Shown here: positions 29,245-34,494 of the stretch, piece by piece
How the letters are laid out: each line of letters starts with the position of its first letter
Numbering within the stretch: position 1 is the first letter of the stretch
NCBI GenBank assembly: GCA_036897095.1
Contig: JAYMSP010001231.1
Span: 1-34,494, forward strand
Source of the DNA: Plantago elongata
Lineage: Eukaryota > Streptophyta > Magnoliopsida > Lamiales > Plantaginaceae
Length of the DNA stretch: 34,494 bases
Reading direction: 5' to 3'
Made by a program: the position numbers and the translations under genes
Notes under the pieces: model-generated
Told to the model about the DNA's origin: nothing
Databases searched by the model: none
Seen by the model: the letters and a program-made list of their open reading frames with translations, nothing else

Positions 29245-31062
29245 CGTCTTCCATCATTACCGCCCTTCGAGATGAGCCTTGTCCCCAAGGCTCTCTCTAG
29301 ACCTTTCGCCCCTTCCAGATGCGTCCTTGCCATTCTTCTGGTTGAATGAACCCTCCCACCCTCTTGCATTTATTTCCTCTTCAAGTCCTTGAGCCGACTT
29401 GACCAACTTACTCCATCCCGAAACGGTTTCTTTTCTGGACTGTAGCCACAATCACTTCTCTTCTACCAGCATTGATGTCAAGAGTACTTGCTACACTAGG
29501 CTGAAGCACCTTGGTGATGCGATCCCTCCATTCATAACCATACACTGCTCGAAGTAAAAGGCTACATCCTTTACTCAATGTTGTACACTTGACTACTGGC
29601 AGCTTATATGGATAATTCTGCTCTACCAGTTCTTCGTGTCCCAGGATTCTTCCCTTCAGCACAACAGTAGATAGCCACTACCATACAGGTGTCTAGATGC
29701 TCATACCCAAGACTGAGATGTTGAGTATAAACTAACCTGAACCATAGCAACACTGTATCTTTGCACAATCGATAACTACCAGACTCAAGCACAGTAACTA
29801 GAAGTAGATTACTTGAATGATAGACTGGCATGTCAAAACTCTCATGGCTAGAATACATTCGATGGCCACTTATTGTTCCCAGAACTTTAGTAGTTTGGGT
29901 TCTTCACTGCTCTCCTCGTTCCTTCTCGAACTTGGTAGACTGCTAGACTTCCATGGCCTTCTTGGTTAGTCGATACCAGTAGTATAAAGCTTGACAACTA
30001 GATCGACCCTCAAAAATGGTGATCACCAAGTCCTCTGGGATGTCTGCTGCTTCCATACAACTTCCAGACCTACTAACCTCCCCCATGAACTCTTCGAGGG
30101 TATTGTCCATGGACTCTCCTTCATTGGGTACATTGCTAACAATGTATATCCTCCAATAAAGCTCAGCAATGATAACCATCTTATCCCCATCAATCTCAAG
30201 CGTTTAACAATATAAACCAAAGACTGATGTCCACCTACTACCCCCATGCTACTCAACATGTCCTCTTCTACTATAGAACCATGTTTCTCCTCACCACCAA
30301 ACACAATCTCCCAATACTCAACCAGATCGAAACCAAGAGATGTATAATTTACCTGATTCGAATCTAGAGTCGTCCCTCCGGTGAGATTGGCTCCTTCCTC
30401 CTTCCAGACACGGTGACGTATCTGAACAAGTACACCGGGATCATGGACCCATCGGACAGTCTTGGCATCGACTTCACTTGCTACCCAGACTCCCCATTTG
30501 CCGCCACTCTCCTCCATGCGCCGCCAGGAGGTTACACGCGCTCCCACGCGTTGGCACACACACCAGACGGACACATCGCCATGGGCTCCAGTAGATGGTG
30601 TGAGATGCACACGCCATGTGGCACTCTGTTGCTCGCGCTCCTTGCCTATCCCGATTTGCTGGTCAAGGCTAAAGTAACCGGTTGGCCCATAATTTCCAGC
30701 TCGACTAGATGGCGGTTGGACCAGTCAGGGGACCTCTTCTTCTTCTTGGAGATTTGGATCTCCAAATCTTGCTCTTCCGCCTCCCTCAAGTCGAATTGGC
30801 ATCTCCCTCGGTCTCTTCCACTCCCACTGGCCACTCCTCCAGCCTCGCCCACCTCTTGCACATTGAATCCAGCCCACTTTGAGTTGGCGAATTTGATTTC
30901 TTCTCCTCCTTCTCGCCGTCCCCCGGATCGAGATCCACCAACCCTCGTAGCGCATCCCGAATCTGCTCAAGTGCCTCCTTGGCTCGTCGGAGCCTCCGTT
31001 TGGTGGACGGTTGGGCCTGCGAATTGCCGACCTCGGTAACAGGCAGGGCCCCGGAGGAATAA
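29245..31062 (-). pseudogene. Internal region of element R, possible gag/pol remnants
   Basis: The minus strand holds broken frames. At 30786-31060 a Lys/Arg/Glu-rich frame (STKRRLRRAKEALEQIRDAL, DLDPGDGEKEEKKS) follows the primer binding site and could be the start of gag. At 30023-30610 there is a 195-codon frame with no motif I recognise. Near 29264-29290 LGDKAHLEGR, just before the 3' LTR, resembles the last residues of many gypsy polyproteins (LEDK...EG). The stretch 30400-31040 is markedly GC-richer than its surroundings and is open on both strands (208 codons on + at 30413-31039), which is why I do not take either frame as a real gene. Confidence 0.4.
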
Positions 31063-31077
31063 CCTTCTCTGATACCA
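31063..31077 (-). other. Primer binding site of element R (tRNA-iMet type)
   Basis: The minus strand reads TGGTATCAGAGAAGG, beginning two bases after the LTR end CATCA; the first 11 bases equal the initiator-Met site TGGTATCAGAG. Confidence 0.8.
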
Positions 31078-31079
31078 TC

Positions 31080-31518
31080 TGATGGGACGTAACTTTTCCA
31101 ATCTAAACTGGAACACGAATTAACTGGTAATTCGCTCCCAAAAGTGTTATCAAGAGAAGAGGAAATCAATCACAAGAACAGGGGTCTCGCGATGTACTCG
31201 CTTTCATGGTGGCTTTCACGTTTATTCAACGGTAATATTATTCATCAATCATCAATTAAGTATTATAGCTAGGGTTTCTGATATAAATACCAGAGGTTCC
31301 TTCTAGGGTTTATTCTCGGGCTAGGGACATGCTATCCTATTCTACGGGTCGTGGGCCTTTATTCCTATCTATGGTCATAGACCAAATTAACTAAATTAAA
31401 AGTGATAATTAAAGTAGATAAATGAGAATAGATATTTGGGTTATAATTAGTGCCTTCGGTTCGCACTAGTACTCACTAGAGTGGGTTCGTGGTGCGGATT
31501 GAATTCGTTATGAAAACA
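31080..31518 (-). repeat. 5' LTR of element R
   Basis: 439 bp, TGATGGGACGTAAC to GAAAACA on the + strand. It has a small deletion relative to the other LTR near 31146 and an insertion near 31472 (ACTCACTAGAGTGG). Confidence 0.75.
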
Positions 31519-31520
31519 TC

Positions 31521-32975
31521 TGTTGGTCCAGATAATGGCAAAGGAAAAGACTAGAGGGGCGGGGGGGGGGGGGGGGGTGAATAGTCTTTTCAAACTTTCG
31601 TCGATAAACAGTCTTTCTCAGAAACCTGGGGGTTTATGATACTTAAATTCAGAGAGCGGAAGATTTTATGCGATAGATAAACGTAAATGTGCTTTGCAGT
31701 AATATTGTGTGTGAGTGTTATGCTGGAATATAAGTACAATAAAATAAATAACACAACAACTTATAGTGGTATCTGGAGGTAGCGTAATCCTCCAACTAAT
31801 CCACTTCGGCCTTTCTGAAACCTAGAATTCACTAGAACATATAATTGAGTTCTCCTTACAATGTATCATATTCTAAGATCCCTAATAACAAATGGTTCCT
31901 AACCAAATGTTCACCCTGAGTTATTCCTTAACTCCTAGAGCCAAGTATTTCCTGTACTCAAGATAACCTTGGAGCTTTTCCTTAATTTCCCAAACCAAGT
32001 ACTTCATGTACTCCAAGTCTTGATGGTGTTGGTTATATGATTGTTGACAGGCTTCTCTTAATAACTTTTCAGCTATTTATTCAGAGAGCTTGAAGAGATT
32101 ACACTACTTAATATACTTGTTCAGTATTTGGTAGGTTTTTCCTTTCTGACCCAAGTGTTGATATTCGTTCTGGAGAATGAACATCAGAAAGGGTGTCTTA
32201 GTGTTCAACTCTTTCACAGATAACAAACTCTTGTTAAGGTTCAGGAAATTTAGAACTACTAGTGATTCTTCAAGCTGTATATAGTCGCAACTGTGAGCTT
32301 GGAGAATTGAAGTATGAATGCTTGAGAGGATACTTGCTTGACATGAAAATGTGAGCGTAGTTCGTGTGTGTATCTCTCAGCTTCTAAGTGGTCATATTTA
32401 TAGATGAATTTGAGAGTCGTTTGCATAGTCCCAGCTAGACCTTCTCAGAATTCAATCCGTTGATATCTTGATATAAGTACTCAGAAGTCACTTTCTCATT
32501 TTTCATAGAGGACTAAGCTTGATTGACTGTTCAGTCGGTGTAATTAATACACTTGCACTCTTTCTTGTCATTTAGTCTCAACGGACACATGAGCCTTTCT
32601 GAAACTAGCATGCTCATTGACTCAATGATGTCATATATTCAGAGACATGTAACGTGCCAAATGCACTATACAATATTCTTTTTGAACATAGTCTATCTGA
32701 GGAGACTATCATTTATGTCTTCATCAAACTTGTGCAATCTTCGGTCTTCAAATATTCGATTAAACTCCATCGCTAGGATCCTTCTTCATGGCCTTCTCAA
32801 AATATAAAATTACATTCAGAGACCTAATAATCCTATTACAAATTTAACTAGACTAACATACTAAGTGATTTCCTCTTTTACAATGTTCAAGTGAACCAAG
32901 AGTACTAGTCACCTTTTTGTACCAAAGATAAGTCATATGGTGATTGATCAAAAAAACTAACATATATTCCTAACA
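31521..32975 (-). mobile_element. Sirevirus-like copia 3' LTR (M2, 1455 bp)
   Basis: On the minus strand TGTTAGGAATATATG at 32975 to CTGGACCAACA at 31521. It is collinear with the M1 LTR (5143-6568) with many substitutions. A 17-G run lies at 31561-31577. It abuts element R with two bases between. The 84-codon frame at 32553-32807 is not kept in M1. Confidence 0.7.
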
Positions 32976-32995
32976 ACTTTCCCCCTTTTTGATCA
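32976..32995 (-). other. Polypurine tract of copia element M2
   Basis: Minus strand GACTGATCAAAAAGGGGGAA immediately before the LTR start, as in M1. Confidence 0.75.
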
Positions 32996-33299
32996 GTCAA
33001 CCATGACTATCTCAAAGTCCTATTACAAACATGGAAGTTAAGACAATCCACCACTTAATCATTTCAAATGATATTTAATCAGATAAATTAAGTGCAGAAA
33101 GTAAACATCAACCAAATCACAAGAAGTGATCTTTGCTGACAAGTTATCTTCATATAAATGATTTCTGAGAGTAAGATCTTTAGAAAGAACTATTACAGAG
33201 CATAAGATACCTTTTACAACTGTATTACAGTGAAATACAGTCAGCAGAATTACAAAATTTCTAAGTAAATTAGGACAACAAGAGAGTCCAAGCTCCAAG

Positions 33300-34168
33300 T
33301 AAACATCCTAATAAAGTAGTCTTCAAGTCTTCAAAAATAACTTAGGTTCAGAAACCTTAAGTTCTTCAGCATCTTCTCTTCCAACATCTCTTCTGGATCA
33401 ATGTGGATCAACCCTCCTGCAGTCTTCAGCATATTCATAAAGTAATCTTATGACAGAGAGCTCTATCTTTCAGGCTAAATCACAAATTTCTCTATAAGCT
33501 TTGTCAGGATCTTCATGATTCTCTAGATAGTCTCTTTTAGACTTAATGAAGTTCATGACCCAAAAGTACTTTCCCCACACACATGCATTGTTAATCTTTA
33601 GCAGTGACAACTGATGATACTTGTAAATTTCTTCACATTATGCAATGTCATCTAGATATTAATCCCTTGTCATGTAGAATGACTCATAGGCCTCAACACC
33701 TAGCTTGTTCTGTTTGCTGAGAGTACCATCCAGTTTTCTGGTCTTCTGTACATAATTTGGCTTTGTATAAGGACAAGTAAAATCCAGTGGCTTCTTCATA
33801 GCCCAGTCCTTATATGAACCTCAAAAGCAAGCCACTTGTGAGCATTAGCTGGATTAAGCAGAGTAGGCTTGTTGGTTCTCCATGCCATCATTTGCATGTA
33901 GATAGGATCTGGAAACTTCTTGTTCAATAGCAGATGTTGTAGCTCAAGAATCCAATAACCATTCTGGAGATGTATGCACATGTATGTTGATTGGCTGTCA
34001 TTAGTTCAAACATACTCAATCTGGATAGCAACTGGTCTTTCTTGTTATTTCTCTTGAATTCTTCTCTACTGCAAGTCCCTGTGCATTCTTCTATTCATCC
34101 CTTTCTCTAGTTCTACTTTCTCTCTGGGGTTTGTGCTCGATGATCCACCTTGGATCGACTTGGTATTT
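33300..34168 (-). pseudogene. Extra ORF of Sirevirus-like copia element, copy M2 (decayed, truncated)
   Basis: This is the same position and same protein as in M1: on the minus strand between a missing pol and the polypurine tract. Frames give LQNGYWILELQHLLLNKKFP, MMAWRTNKPTLLNPANAHKW, then after a shift near 33808 CPYTKPNYVQKTRKLDGTLS and QNKLGVEAYESFYMTRD, and IYKYHQLSLLKINNACVWGK further on. At aligned blocks it is clearly homologous to M1 and its differences are largely conservative, showing that the protein was under selection in the ancestor. Its upstream (N-terminal) part is cut off at 34168 by another LTR of the same family. Function is unknown. Confidence 0.6.
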
Positions 34169-34494
34169 TGTTGGTCCAGATAACGGCAAAGGAAAAGGAC
34201 TAGAGGGAGGTGGGGTGAATAATCTTTTCAAACTTTCATCGATAAACAGTCTTTCTCAGATCCTTGAGAGTTTTTGATACTTAGATTCAGAGAGAGGAGA
34301 CTTTATGCGATAGATAAACATGAATGTGCTTTGCAATAATAATGTGTGTGTGAGTGTTATGGTGGAATGTACATACAATAAGTAAATAACACAACAAGTT
34401 ATAGTCGTATATGGAGATGGCGTAATCCTCCAACTAATCCACTTCGGCCTTTCTGAGACCTGGAATTCACTAGAATAGATAATTGAGTTCTCCT
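34169..34494 (-). mobile_element. Third copia LTR of the same family, partial
   Basis: It starts TGTTGGTCCAGATAACGG and matches 5143 onward and 31521 onward until the window ends. It interrupts the M2 extra ORF, so it is either a later insertion of the same family in the same orientation or a recombination junction. Its continuation and far end are outside the window. Confidence 0.7.

Larger units (their letters stand above)
28792..31518 (-). mobile_element. Short LTR retroelement R (2.73 kb), minus strand
   Basis: Two LTRs (28792-29244 and 31080-31518) of about 445 bp share TGATGGGACGTAACTTTTCC at one end and GAATTCGTTAT(A/G)AA...CA at the other. Next to the right LTR lies a Met-tRNA primer binding site on the minus strand, so transcription runs leftwards. 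The internal 1.83 kb lacks recognisable reverse transcriptase or integrase, which makes it probably non-autonomous. The LTRs are similar but clearly diverged, so the insertion is not recent. No clean 5-bp target duplication is seen (CTTCC on the left; copia element M2 begins two bases beyond the right end). Confidence 0.75.

Noticed and set aside
30413..31039. 208-codon + strand frame, the longest in the window
   Set aside because: It lies antisense to the inferred direction of element R, in a GC-rich stretch where several frames are open by composition; I recognise no domain.

Overview
The window reads as nuclear DNA of a flowering plant, most likely a eudicot. The coding sequence is split by introns with consensus GT...AG sites, the intergenic DNA is AT-rich, and much of the window is plant-type transposable elements: CACTA, Stowaway, Harbinger-like and Mutator-like MITEs, a TRIM, Athila/Tat-type gypsy, Sirevirus-like copia and plant L1-type LINEs. 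I cannot name the species.

I see one convincing host gene: a COMT-type SAM-dependent O-methyltransferase on the + strand (18037-22837, four exons, 370 residues). A TATA box lies 62 bases upstream of the first ATG. All three introns sit where COMT genes usually have them, the SAM motif and catalytic His/Glu/Glu are kept, and the residues lining the phenolic pocket are changed, so its substrate is probably not caffeic acid or 5-hydroxyferulic acid. Intron 1 (3.5 kb) holds a 684-bp MITE and 179-bp tandem repeats. The likely 3' UTR carries duplicated ends of the same MITE family.

Layout. 1-198: end of a CACTA transposon. 199-1929: AT-rich intergenic DNA. 1930-2560: first copy of the MITE family (opposite orientation to the one in the intron). 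2912-4403: duplicated leader and broken gag of a gypsy element. 4404-10086: a nest in which an Athila/Tat-type LTR is cut by the 3' part of a Sirevirus-like copia element (minus strand, with an extra ORF between pol and the 3' LTR), followed by a complete second copy of the Athila/Tat LTR. 10093-12590: PBS, decayed gag and protease of that gypsy element. 12598-13682: 5'-truncated LINE. 14055-14335: minisatellite. 14349-15576: a TRIM array with four LTRs inside one 5-bp target duplication. 16031-16259: Mutator-like foldback MITE. 16519-16775: Stowaway MITE. 17969-23003: the methyltransferase gene. 24574-25103: a repeat rich in CGGATTAATCCG. 25104-27992: a second LINE (RT C-terminus, zinc-binding domain, RNase H), split by a 1,095-bp insert. 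28792-31518: a short LTR retroelement, probably non-autonomous, on the minus strand. 31521-34494: a second Sirevirus-like 3' end with the same extra ORF, cut by a further LTR of the same family that runs off the window.

No operon-like or multi-gene system is visible. The most novel candidates are the extra copia ORF seen in two diverged copies, the MITE family placed in the intron and 3' end of the methyltransferase gene, the four-LTR TRIM array, and the changed substrate pocket of the enzyme.
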